DNA of 64,000 bases from NCBI GenBank assembly GCA_012862575.1, contig BLSF01000034.1, positions 317,712-381,711 of the forward strand, given 5' to 3'. Both the position numbers and the translations under genes were made by a program. This DNA is from Parietichytrium sp. I65-24A (taxonomy: Eukaryota; Sar; Bigyra; Thraustochytrida; Thraustochytriidae). Of the stretch, positions 22,101 through 30,134 are shown one piece after another; the stretch's first letter is position 1; every line of letters begins with the position of its first letter. The notes below the pieces were generated by a model. That model was given only the letters and a program-made list of their open reading frames with translations, was not told where the DNA came from and made no database searches.

Positions 22101-23698
22101 TTGACAAGGCTGTAAAGCGCCACGAACACGACTCTCAAAAGTGACGAATGCACCAGCAAGGAGCGCTTGCTACAGATTTTAGTGAGCAGGTCGATGAGCT
22201 TGATGCGCTCGTCAGAAAGGCGTTGCAGGAGATCGAGGTTTTTTTCCGCCTTTAGCTTTTTCTCGGCATCCTCCAAGTTGAGCGCTGTGATGAAGCTGAA
22301 AGCAAGTTTCAACAGCCTCTTTTGCTCGTCAGTCAGCTGCAGTGGAACAAGGCCAAGATTTTCAAAGGCCGAGCTGTCGTCAGACGACATGTCTGATGAC
22401 ATTGTCCCGTTTGGCATCTCGTAGCCGTCGCGATCATCCAAGTCGGCTTTAGACCCCGATTCGTTTGTGAAGGCGAGCCTCTGGCCGCGTAGAACATGGC
22501 ACACCACATCAATGACCTTTGTGAACCAGTTTCTCTCCAAAAGCCTCTCCTGCCAGATTGGGCCTTTCTTGGCCAAGTCCGTGGCAATACAGATCGCAAA
22601 GGTCTGCAAGGCCGGCTCCCTGTTCTGGATTAGCTCAGTCGCGTGTCCAAGAATTTTCATAAGATTGTGCAGGCCACGCGGAATGTCGCCCCGCCCGGCG
22701 AAATCTTTCAAAACGCCGGAGGCAACGAGGCGAAGTGAAGGGTTTCTAGAGGTCGCGAGTGTTTTCAAGGCGCTCATCTCGTCTTTGGTCAAGTCCTGGA
22801 ATGACTGCGTTGAGCTCGTTTTCTCGGCACTCTCATGTATAGGCAGCCTGTGGCAGTCTTTGAGCAGGACTGCTGCGTATTCGCCTGCGTGGATCCGCAA
22901 GTCTTTGTCCGAGGCGTTGAGGCACTCTAGGGCCATCTTAATCCCGCGACCAAGCTCGTTCAAGCCCGAAGTGTCGATCGACTGTTGGCTGCTGCTTGAC
23001 AGCTGCGTTGATATGGAGCCATTGACCGTTTGTGTTGAGGAGAGTTTCATTCCACTTGGCGACGGAGGCAAATGAAATTTTCCGGGCTCTGCGATAGAAA
23101 ACAGTTTCGACTTTAGTTGCTCAGCTGCCTTTGAGTGCTCGACAAATGTTGAAGGAAGTGAATTAGCGGCTTGAAACTCGTTGACGCGCGACTGGTTGCT
23201 CGCCTGTGCATTTCGCTTTGACTTGGCAATAGCTGCTGCTTCAACTACCTTCTTCGCGCGCTCCTTGTTTGGCACTTCAGAATGAGCAGCATTTTTGTTT
23301 GACATGACCACCACAGGCTCTTCATCCATCACATGATCCCCCACCTTAGACTCCGCCCTTCCCAGCGCCTGCGCAGTATTCGCTGCCGCATGAAATCCTT
23401 CCTGGCCCGCCGCAGTCGAAGGTGGCGGCTGTACATCTCCGCTGGATTGTCTCGAGTGCCTCTGCGTAAGCAACGAGAAGAACTTTCGCGTGAGGATGTT
23501 GCTCACCCTCCTCTTGTGCTTGCTCTCCGTGCCGCTCTCCAAATTTTGCACATCGCCGCTGGCCGATCTGCTATGAGAAATCACTCGCGGGCCATGATCA
23601 TCCACGTGCTGCTCCACAGGGCCCTCACTCGCCACCTGCTTTTGACCCGCCTCCCCACTCATCTGCCCCGCCTGGACAGCAGCAACCGCTCCCAACAC
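19103..23698 (-). CDS. TKL-type protein kinase with armadillo/HEAT-like N-terminal region
   Basis: Single-exon 1531-aa protein. Met1 and Met13 are both possible starts. Residues 1-240 are Ser/Gln-rich and disordered. About 240-860 is alpha-helical and repeat-like (KMALECLNASDKDLRIHAGE, LVSLTMAALKVMQYAC, AIEALACLASVDVIGARI), consistent with armadillo/HEAT folds, interrupted by a Gln-rich linker. A Pro/Ser-rich linker follows. The kinase domain spans about 1040-1340: Gly-loop LGSGAFSTVYKAF, the lysine VPVAVKKL, catalytic loop HLDLKSSN near 1196, DFGLAKE near 1222, and WMAPEV near 1244. HLDLKSSN and GTLQWMAPE place it with tyrosine-kinase-like (TKL) Ser/Thr kinases. All core catalytic residues are present, so it should be active. 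The 190-residue tail is Ser-rich. Substrate and pathway cannot be inferred. Confidence 0.9.
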   Translation of the reverse strand: MLGAVAAVQAGQMSGEAGQKQVASEGPVEQHVDDHGPRVISHSRSASGDVQNLESGTESKHKRRVSNILTRKFFSLLTQRHSRQSSGDVQPPPSTAAGQEGFHAAANTAQALGRAESKVGDHVMDEEPVVVMSNKNAAHSEVPNKERAKKVVEAAAIAKSKRNAQASNQSRVNEFQAANSLPSTFVEHSKAAEQLKSKLFSIAEPGKFHLPPSPSGMKLSSTQTVNGSISTQLSSSSQQSIDTSGLNELGRGIKMALECLNASDKDLRIHAGEYAAVLLKDCHRLPIHESAEKTSSTQSFQDLTKDEMSALKTLATSRNPSLRLVASGVLKDFAGRGDIPRGLHNLMKILGHATELIQNREPALQTFAICIATDLAKKGPIWQERLLERNWFTKVIDVVCHVLRGQRLAFTNESGSKADLDDRDGYEMPNGTMSSDMSSDDSSAFENLGLVPLQLTDEQKRLLKLAFSFITALNLEDAEKKLKAEKNLDLLQRLSDERIKLIDLLTKICSKRSLLVHSSLLRVVFVALYSLVKDLNQEQWEDGLASHFISSTLNTVLSRADNAANEHQKLAAAITSKSLMNSDFDEDMCGSLDDLDDLSMFETGRQSPAPKQESVESELGTSKRNSSLSTFSFNPSAAQQQQQLLYRQQYPSSAVSMASVRPAGHSAFLYAAPEMAANESQREIARRNAQENSRLLAKKANLVSLTMAALKVMQYACANSAQIANATVEAFDVYNVTAVLNMLYRSDVPGAKTEVAQFLLSICKTIDVPHKIKLCESGIIVRLIRLASPSSVSAKTVSGGLASSDESAFVPAIEALACLASVDVIGARIIIAGGISPLYSHAHSTRPSREAAKRALSVLGVSNLQDLVDLWTDHRKQSISLQASSGSISEEGDEGVDAEEAAVPSPQPLNNTSLGATIRSLMPKQGSGTGGTGGFLTRLRPSSTSPAQPSPTPSSLQSAASPSPLRSRSLLAMRGTQANSSFNSTRNFYDPSEKEAKLPRAKRIRVLMSKWHRDDGEDLVMNIKSLRSDQTGKQPWDTSMVLGSGAFSTVYKAFLRKDQATCEDPDNESKVEEGEAGMAEDESAASRYVPVAVKKLTEAAFACDSFLEEIKILSKIPAHRHITNLHGVIFAENTVLIVSELGGPHTLAWHLESERYGKTEPSKVSPLCKSWVARLKVLIGIAEALKTLHSLNPRILHLDLKSSNVLITDLGDGRYLPKLCDFGLAKEQKPGYGFLNPANHGTLQWMAPEVMQDEEVELSKGFDQSADVFSFAVLMWEVAHPGRVPWDELAMDVNLDNIQQRIRQFVCEKKRLQCFNTDTWPANYEVLMRECWRHDRNARPSFVRSFLTDPDSFSFTKSSRDASQEPIGTTLTRMLWNIKSATRVSVGADILKSSSKNVVSKKGPSRRMAVGQEQMFLPLHDLLISDAADEDSSSVSTRGESVHGEGVSTPTMRRQSIAMGYSDVNPNLGFSLDYHDFDDHLDNAATGYASDSGSIISDSINFKLGSGSDKIRRHVSNSVDESSLASRSVPF

Positions 23699-26333
23699 TA
23701 CAATTACACTCGATCACACGCGGCCACACACAATCGCAGCGAAAACTCACTACTTTACACACACACAACACAAACACACACACAAACACGCAGAACAGAG
23801 CAGATTCCTCTTCGCCAGGCTCACACGGAGCGCAGATTCCACGTAGAATGCAGAACGGAGAACGCAAGACAACCCGGTTGCACCAATAAAAGCAAACGCA
23901 CACCAATAAAAGCAAAAGCGCAGTTCCGCGAATGGTCCCCGAGGACGCCTGCTAGCTAATTCCCCGCGAGGACACTTTCCTTTTGCCCGTGTGCGAGCTG
24001 TGTTTTCCTTCCAAAATGTATTGCGCGTTGTGTGTCCTAGAATTCATCCATCCGCGGCTTAGAGTATAAGCTAATCAAGCGCTACGCTCTCTCTGCCAGG
24101 TTCTTTTTGCCCTTGCAACACTCCCTTCTATGGTATACTCTAAGCCGACCATAGCACCCTCTTGCACAATGTAGCGCGTTGTAATTGAGTTCTAGTGTAT
24201 CTTGTAGATACCCGTGAAAGTGGATATGAGGAGCGGTAGGAGGTGCTAGCGAGGACATCATCCTGCTGAGAATAGTTAGGGCAATGGGGTTAGGTGGACA
24301 GTAGCAGAGGGTATGCTCCACGCCCTTTTGCTCTCTGTGCTCTCGTCGGTGAGCTACTTAGCGAATATGGTGATAACCGCTAATCCCCGGCGTTCACACC
24401 TTGCGCATGTGAGGGGGGAAAAGATTTTTAAAAATTGAACGGCACGGTGGATGTGGGATGAGGGATTGTAAAAAGAATTGCCGAGAGGGAGCGCGTTCAT
24501 TAGTATTGTGTAATACCGTGGTTAAGAGTCGGGGTCATGCGCTGACAATGATAGAGAGGTATTAGAGTATTGTATAGAAAGTAATGCCGACTCTCGTATC
24601 CAAGGAAACCCGGAGTGTGAAAAGATGGAAGAAGACAGTGTGTGCAGCATAGAGTGCTATGTAATCCACTAAATAGTGGTAAGAGACGAGAGTGTGCGTG
24701 TGCGCTGGTTTGGATATCATGACGCCATCCCCCTATCCGCTGCGTTACCTGAGGCGGATGGCGCGGATACAAAGACCACAACAAATGACGTCAGCAAGCG
24801 TGGCGTGCAGGCGTCTAGAACAAAATTTAGCCTTTAGAGAAAAAAAAAAAATAATGTTTTTATCACAATGCTTTCCCATTGTCTTATTTTGTTTTGTTTG
24901 TTTTCATTTTGTTTTCTTTCGATAGCAAAGTGAAAGACGAAGACCAGCCGCGAAGGTGCTGTAGTATGGAACTGAGTACCACTGAGTACGAGCGCAGGGA
25001 CGGCTGCGCGGCCAACCAACGCTTCAGCCCCGACGTATCTCCTTCCTTCCTTCCTCTCTCAACGCATGAGCAACATGAGCATGCATGGGCGCACACGATT
25101 GCATACTGAGAGTGCAGTAAACGATTAAACAGAGTAAACTTTGCTGCAGAGATCTCCAGAGCCATGCAGAGTATGCAGAGCCTGTGAGACTGACGCTGGA
25201 GAGGATGTTTGGCTACTCACGGTACCCAGTGTGGCCGCGGGCACATAGATTCTCGCTTGTTCAAAGATCAGTCGGGCACGTTGTTCTTTTCGTGTCGTGT
25301 TCTTTTCCCCCTCCCGCTCTCCCGGGCCTCCGCCTGCCTCTCTGCACATCCCCCTCTCTCCCTCCTTCTCCCTCCACACCACACGCTCTTCGGCATCCCT
25401 CGTAGCGCCCCGGTAGGAAGCGCGAGGCGGCAGGTTCGAAGGAGTAGTTCTATCCCCCCTCTACGTTCTCTGATGGAATTCTCTGCATGTGCGCCAACAT
25501 CATCATACATCATCAGCCTTGTCGCTTTGCGCCACCACCACCACCAGCGACCAGCGACCAGCGACCACCGCCAGTTGCAAGTTGCCAGTTGCCAGTTTGA
25601 GAGATTTGAGAGGGTGTTTGCGAAATTCGAACGAGCGACCGTCGCAGACATTCCAACTGTACGTACACGAGTGCTGTTACTGACACGGTCGATAACTTAC
25701 TGACTGCTTGATTGAAAGGTTCACTGGATTCGAGATGCTTACAGTCTTGCGTGGTTCGAACGAGCCACACCTGGCAGTGCCACACCGCACACGCCCAGGT
25801 GAGTAGCGGAACATCTGCGGCGATGAACGATCCTGACAAACCTGACAGCGAGATCATCAACTTCAATCTCAAAGATCAAAAGAAAAAGAGATCGCTTTGA
25901 CCAATGAAAGTTGGGAAAACAGATTATACTTGATGGGACCATAGGACATCATAGGACCAGAACGACACCGCGCGTGCCCTCAGAGGGCAATAGTAAGGAC
26001 ACTGGGTACATGCCACCCCAGCGGAAGCAAACGACAGTGAATGCCATCATGATAGTGGGGTGGGTTCATCTGGGTACCAGCAGTACCAGCTCCGTGTCGA
26101 GTCTTTCTAGTTGCCGTGATTCACGCCCACTGGCATTAATCTCGATGGACATCGATGGACACCACACCAAGCGCGTAAAGAGATGATTGGAGTTCTCAGA
26201 CTAAGCTTACACTGGAATTCTTCGGATCTTTTATTCTTGGCCAGTTTCATCCTGCCAGTGCACAGTGAGTGGGGTTGACACGTGGAGCAGATTTGTTTTT
26301 TGACTTGGCGGTGAAACATAATGAAATGATGTA
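23699..26333. other. Long intergenic region
   Basis: A 2.6-kb gap between two minus-strand genes. It holds CA-rich sequence at 23755-23790, the inverted repeat at 24055-24147, a CCAGCGA repeat near 25545-25575, and several AT/GC mosaic stretches. Short ORFs here are low-complexity and I call none. Confidence 0.45.
24055..24147. repeat. 14-bp perfect inverted repeat (stem-loop or tiny TIR pair)
   Basis: CGGCTTAGAGTATA at 24055-24068 is matched exactly by its reverse complement at 24134-24147, with 65 bp between. It lies outside genes. It could be a stem-loop RNA, a regulatory palindrome or the ends of a very short MITE; no target-site duplication is obvious. Confidence 0.6.
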
Positions 26334-27416
26334 TTATTCGTCCGCGCAAAACACGGCAAAGTGGTGATTTAGTAAATTGCAATTGTGCAAGCTATGAGTG
26401 GAGCCGAGAGCACCGGAAGCTTTGTTCTTGCGAAGATAGAAAACACGCCTGATGCGACTGTGCAGAAGAGCCATCGCACACATGGCACAGGGCTCATCCG
26501 TGAGATAAATGTCAAGCCCCGTGCAAAGATAGGTCTCCACAGGATCAAAAAAATCTAATTTCGTTCCGGAGGTCGCGAAGGTTTCGAGCTTCTGCTTCTT
26601 CAGCAGCGGCGCGGACTTTCCCCGAGCTTCGTGACGAGCTTCTTGTTCGGCAGTCAGCCCGTGCTCGAGATTAAATTTTACGCGACGCTCCTGGATTGCG
26701 GCACACGCGGCATTGATGCAATTCATTGCTGCATGGCGCAGAATGTGGTCCTCCTCGACTCGTGAATCCACAGCGAGTGCCACCATCGTATTTGACTTGG
26801 GCTCGACGATGCATGCGGCCTTGAGCCCTCCTTTCGAGCTCGCATACTCGACGGCAGAGCTGGCCCAACGATCTCGAGCCTCGACGCTCGCGGCATCGGA
26901 TTCCAGCTCTATTGGCGCAAGCCACGGTTTGCTGCCCAAAGTTGTGCTCTTGGAACTAAAGTGCACCGGCCAGTGAGACACAGACCACAACTTTGCCTCC
27001 TCCAAGCAGACTGGTGGAAGACTCGGCACCTCTCGAAACGCGAGCTGGCCGCCCTCCAAGAGCGCTTTCAGGGACTCCACGTTTTTTTCTGGGAACACCT
27101 CTTCCAAGCTGGCTTCTAATATAGAACCTGCCGCGCTCTGATACTTTTCCGGGGCACGGCCAAGCAGGATGGCCGTACTCCCGTCTTTTGCCTTTTCTAC
27201 CCGCTTCAGATGCACAAGACGCTGCTCCAGGCTCCATTCCGCTGACCCGAGCAGCTTGAGCGCTGGCCCAATCTTCCTCGCATCTGGCACACTAGCTATT
27301 ACGCAAGTTTCCCCCTTCGCAATGGGCAGGACAATTTTCGCGTTGGCGGCACCAATCCTTTCAATCTCGTCTCTCGCCTCTGCCGCCAGGATTTGCTTCC
27401 ACTGTCGCCCTTGCAT
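26334..27416 (-). CDS. ADAT3: tRNA-specific adenosine deaminase subunit 3 (ADAT3/Tad3-like)
   Basis: I place the start at the Met at 27414-27416 (360 aa). The frame runs 30 codons further, but that part reads through an AAAC microsatellite (FVCLFVCLG) and is probably not translated. The C-terminal half is a cytidine/deoxycytidylate-deaminase fold: zinc ligand His in ILRHAAMNCINAACAAI, then YLCTGLDIYLTDEPCAMCAM with the two zinc cysteines, then LLHSRIRRVFYLR. These motifs are diagnostic of the Tad2/Tad3 family. The catalytic Glu of H-x-E is replaced (HAAM), as expected for the non-catalytic Tad3 subunit, which partners with ADAT2 to convert A34 to I34 in tRNA anticodons. The N-terminal ~200 residues correspond to the tRNA-binding extension of Tad3 and are poorly conserved. 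No ADAT2 gene is in this window. Confidence 0.88.
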   Translation of the reverse strand: MQGRQWKQILAAEARDEIERIGAANAKIVLPIAKGETCVIASVPDARKIGPALKLLGSAEWSLEQRLVHLKRVEKAKDGSTAILLGRAPEKYQSAAGSILEASLEEVFPEKNVESLKALLEGGQLAFREVPSLPPVCLEEAKLWSVSHWPVHFSSKSTTLGSKPWLAPIELESDAASVEARDRWASSAVEYASSKGGLKAACIVEPKSNTMVALAVDSRVEEDHILRHAAMNCINAACAAIQERRVKFNLEHGLTAEQEARHEARGKSAPLLKKQKLETFATSGTKLDFFDPVETYLCTGLDIYLTDEPCAMCAMALLHSRIRRVFYLRKNKASGALGSTHSLHNCNLLNHHFAVFCADE

Positions 27417-27480
27417 CTGCGAGTCCAAGCGTTCGGCGAGAAGCCACGAAACTGACCGCAAACCCAGTACACCGAGACCC

Positions 27481-27507
27481 AAACAAACAAACAAACAAAC
27501 AAACAAA
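27481..27507. repeat. (AAAC)6 microsatellite
   Basis: Six AAAC units upstream of the ADAT3 start; they create a spurious N-terminal extension in the minus-strand frame. Confidence 0.9.
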
Positions 27508-27670
27508 ATGTAACGTTGAGCAACAGTTTCCCGCTGGCTCCCAATCTCTCCAGCTCAGCCACAACCCAAATCTCAAACCGCAACTTGCGACGGCTAATCT
27601 GCCGCAGCTTGCGCCTTGCGATCGATCCCCGACTCGCAGCCCGCGTCCAACCAAGTGCCGACCTCAGGCT

Positions 27671-27946
27671 TCAGGCTTCGTCAGCCAGTTGCACGTCTAC
27701 GTCTGCTGCGAGAGCCTGTCGCTTGGGCTCTTCCTGCTGCTGTGTCTCACGCGTGTCCTCTCGCCCTCTCTTGGGCTTGTCCAGCGCCGCAAGAGTAGCG
27801 CTGAAGCGCCGCGTCTCGGTCTCAGCCGCGTGCAAAGCCGCCTCCAGCTGGTCGTTCAGAAGCTTGACGTTCGTGACCACGCCTCCCAAAGCGCCAACGG
27901 CTTTGCGCAGCGCGGACGCAGTGCTGCCGCGAATCTCCACGGACAT
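27671..27946 (-). CDS. Possible small helical protein, unrecognised
   Basis: A 91-aa ORF on the same strand as ADAT3, 255 bp upstream of it. Residues 10-55 (ALRKAVGALGGVVTNVKLLN, then QLEAALHAAETETRRFSATL) have regular hydrophobic spacing like a coiled coil. The rest is charged and Gln/Glu-rich, containing a basic PKRGRED cluster. Size and pattern recall small kinetochore or coat-complex subunits such as DASH components, but I cannot assign it. Overlapping plus-strand ORFs are also open, so coding status is uncertain. Confidence 0.35.
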   Translation of the reverse strand: MSVEIRGSTASALRKAVGALGGVVTNVKLLNDQLEAALHAAETETRRFSATLAALDKPKRGREDTRETQQQEEPKRQALAADVDVQLADEA

Positions 27947-28435
27947 GTGCGCGCCTGTTCGGACTCTCTTCCGCGCACCTGACCCTGCGCCACGCGTCGC
28001 GAATGCTCGGAGACGCCTCCCAAATCCCTCGATACAAAGTCACCAAACTCCCGCGATACTACCTGCGAACTGTGAACTGTGAACTGCGAACTGCGAGAGC
28101 GAGAAGCGCTTTCGTGCACGTGCTGTTGATCCGCACTTTGCTGTCTTTGCTGTCTTTGCTGTCTTTGCTGTCTTTGCTGCCGCGTTGTTGGCCGCGTCGT
28201 GTGCAAAATGTAGTGTGAATTCTGATTTTCGATAGTTTTCCATCTGGCTTTGGTGGCTTTGCCAAGTGGTAGAGTACTTGCTGCCCAGGAGAAAAGGAAA
28301 GAAGGAAAAGTAGTTGGTATTTTTCGACTTTGAGAATTTGCAATTTTACAATTGGTTCAATTGGTCCAAGTAATTTTTTATCAGTTCGCTGACTGTGAGT
28401 CGGGACCGAGTCAGAAGTGGGAAAGATCCAAAGCT
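27947..28435. other. Spacer with 9-bp tandem repeat
   Basis: No gene recognised. The main structure is the CTTTGCTGT array at 28136-28180 and a run of related CGAACTGTGAACTG units near 28063-28098. Confidence 0.45.
28136..28180. repeat. 9-bp tandem repeat, about 5 copies
   Basis: Unit CTTTGCTGT repeated head to tail, the last copy diverged. It is multiple-of-three in length, so ORFs in several frames stay open across it. Confidence 0.9.
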
Positions 28436-28771
28436 TCAACAAGGAATCAAGCTGCTCGCCGAAAACAAAGGATATCCGTACAATCTGGAATCGATTGTTA
28501 CCCTTCTTTTGAAAGCGCGCTGGACGTCCGCTCGGCAAGCAAGTGCAAGCAAGATGCCTTGCGGGGAGAGCGCAGTGATTCCATGTCCTTCCTCGATTGA
28601 ACGAATGTCGTATAGTTGCGTGCCCGCAGGTCCCTTTTTTAGGGCCATCCCGAGCCCCTTCTCAAGATGATTCGAGATGTCAACAATCTGTGAGTGGTGG
28701 CACTGCCTTGTGACACCAGCTTGCGAGCTGGCGCGGAAACAACTAACCAACTTTCCGAGCTCTTTCAGCAT
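28436..28771 (-). CDS. Unrecognised ORF with protein-like composition
   Basis: A 111-aa frame. Its middle part (HLEKGLGMALKKGPAGTQLY, then DIRSIEEGHGITALSPQGIL) has balanced, globular-like composition unlike the neighbouring low-complexity ORFs. I recognise no family. It may be a short gene, an exon of an unresolved gene or a remnant. Adjacent sequence gives no clear splice sites extending it. Confidence 0.3.
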   Translation of the reverse strand: MLKELGKLVSCFRASSQAGVTRQCHHSQIVDISNHLEKGLGMALKKGPAGTQLYDIRSIEEGHGITALSPQGILLALACRADVQRAFKRRVTIDSRLYGYPLFSASSLIPC

Positions 28772-29026
28772 TCCCGAAGAACAACACCCGTTACAAGGCG
28801 AAGGAGAAAAGGCTACCGGATCCGGAAGAACGCACCGGGAGCCTGTGATGAATTGAAGGAGATCTTTGAATCGATAAGCTGTGTAACACGGCTATATCTA
28901 ATGTAAAAGAGGATTTGCGCGGCGGATATCCGCGCGCCAAAGACAGAGTGCTGGGGTAACTTGCGCGCTTTCGTATTGCTTGTTTTCAGGTTCATGGTGA
29001 CAGAGGTACCTTTACAGATGTGGCAT

Positions 29027-30134
29027 CTACAGGCGAGGTGCTGCAATCGCAACAACCACAGTGAATAGACCAGCAACGACAGCTGCTGGAGAGGATGAGA
29101 CCGGCGAGGTTGTTGGGTGAACGGACGGTCGCATTGTGGGATACGGTGTAGGGGAAGCTCCGGGTGCTGGAGTCTTATCTCCAGAAGTGGTTGGCACCTC
29201 CGCAGACCAGGTGGGGGCTCCCGTTGGCTCGGCCGGTTGGATCGTTGGCGACTTTGTTGGGCGACTAGTCTCGTACACCGAGCAGTCTTCCAGCTGCGTG
29301 GCCGCAGATGGCAAGTCCGTGTATGTGGCAGAGTACGCCGGCACTGAGCCACAGGTAAAGTTTGTCATGACGTACAAAGACTTGAGACTCTTCAGGTTAC
29401 TCAAGGATGGAATCTCCCCCAAGAATTCGTTGTCGCTGAGAACGAGATTTACCAAACTAGTCAGTCCAGAGATGGAAGACGGGATGGAAGAGTCCAGTCT
29501 ATTTCTATTCAGCCAAATATTTTCAAGGCTCTTCAAATTGCCGATGGAAGACGGGATGGCCCCGGTCAGTTCGTTGCGGTATGCTTCAAGATTTGTCAGT
29601 TTGGTGAGGTTTCCGACTGAGTCGGGTAACGGACCAGTGAGTAAATTTGCGTTCAGATTGAGAGAGGTAAGCGCTGTGAGCTGTCCAATTTCTGACGGAA
29701 TACTGCCGTGGAGTTTATTCAATGGCAGCCATAATAACTGAAGATTGGTCAGAGACCCAATCTCTGCCGGAATATCCCCCAAAACATTTCCTTGCAAGTG
29801 CCTAAAATTACCCCCCCCCAAAGATCAACAAAAAGAGTTAGCTGCCTCGATACAGCATTTTTCCCCTCCGAGCGAACACAACACCAACTTACAACCACGT
29901 CAAAGCCGAGAGTTCCGAGATGGAGGACGACAATGTTCCCTGCACTGCCACCCGCAGCTCGTTCGTTGAAATGCATGTGACCGAGGTGAGCTGCGTGCCA
30001 AACGCCACGAGGTCGTCTATGGTCCGAACGTCCGGGCAGGCCACAGGTTTGCACGTGCAGAAGCCTTCCACCGCATTCTCCCCTGTCAGCGTCGCTGCCA
30101 CCGCCGCCAACAGCGCCAATGCCTTGCCGCCCAT
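29027..30134 (-). CDS. Secreted, probably GPI-anchored leucine-rich-repeat protein, two exons
   Basis: Exons 30134-29893 and 29801-29027 (intron 91 bp, GTAAGT...TTTTAG) give 338 aa. The splice joins SALTWL to HLQGNVLGDIP, completing an LRR. Residues 1-24 (MGGKALALLAAVAATLTGEN) look like a signal peptide, followed by a Cys-bearing segment (FCTCKPVACPDV). Seven or so repeats of the plant-type LRR (L-x-x-N-x-L-x-G-x-I-P) occupy residues ~70-235, for example LTGPLPDSVGNL and LTGAIPSSIGNL. After a capping Cys pair (FTCGSVPAY, LEDCSVYE) comes a Thr/Pro/Ser-rich stalk and a C-terminal hydrophobic tail (AAVVAGLFTVVVAIA), the pattern of a GPI-anchor signal. There is no kinase domain, so this is a surface or wall protein or receptor ectodomain, not a receptor kinase. 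Confidence 0.88.

Noticed and set aside
28255-28300. Possible tRNA 5' half (GGCTTTGCCAAGTGGTAGAG)
   Set aside because: No T-loop GTTC-type sequence or closing acceptor strand follows.
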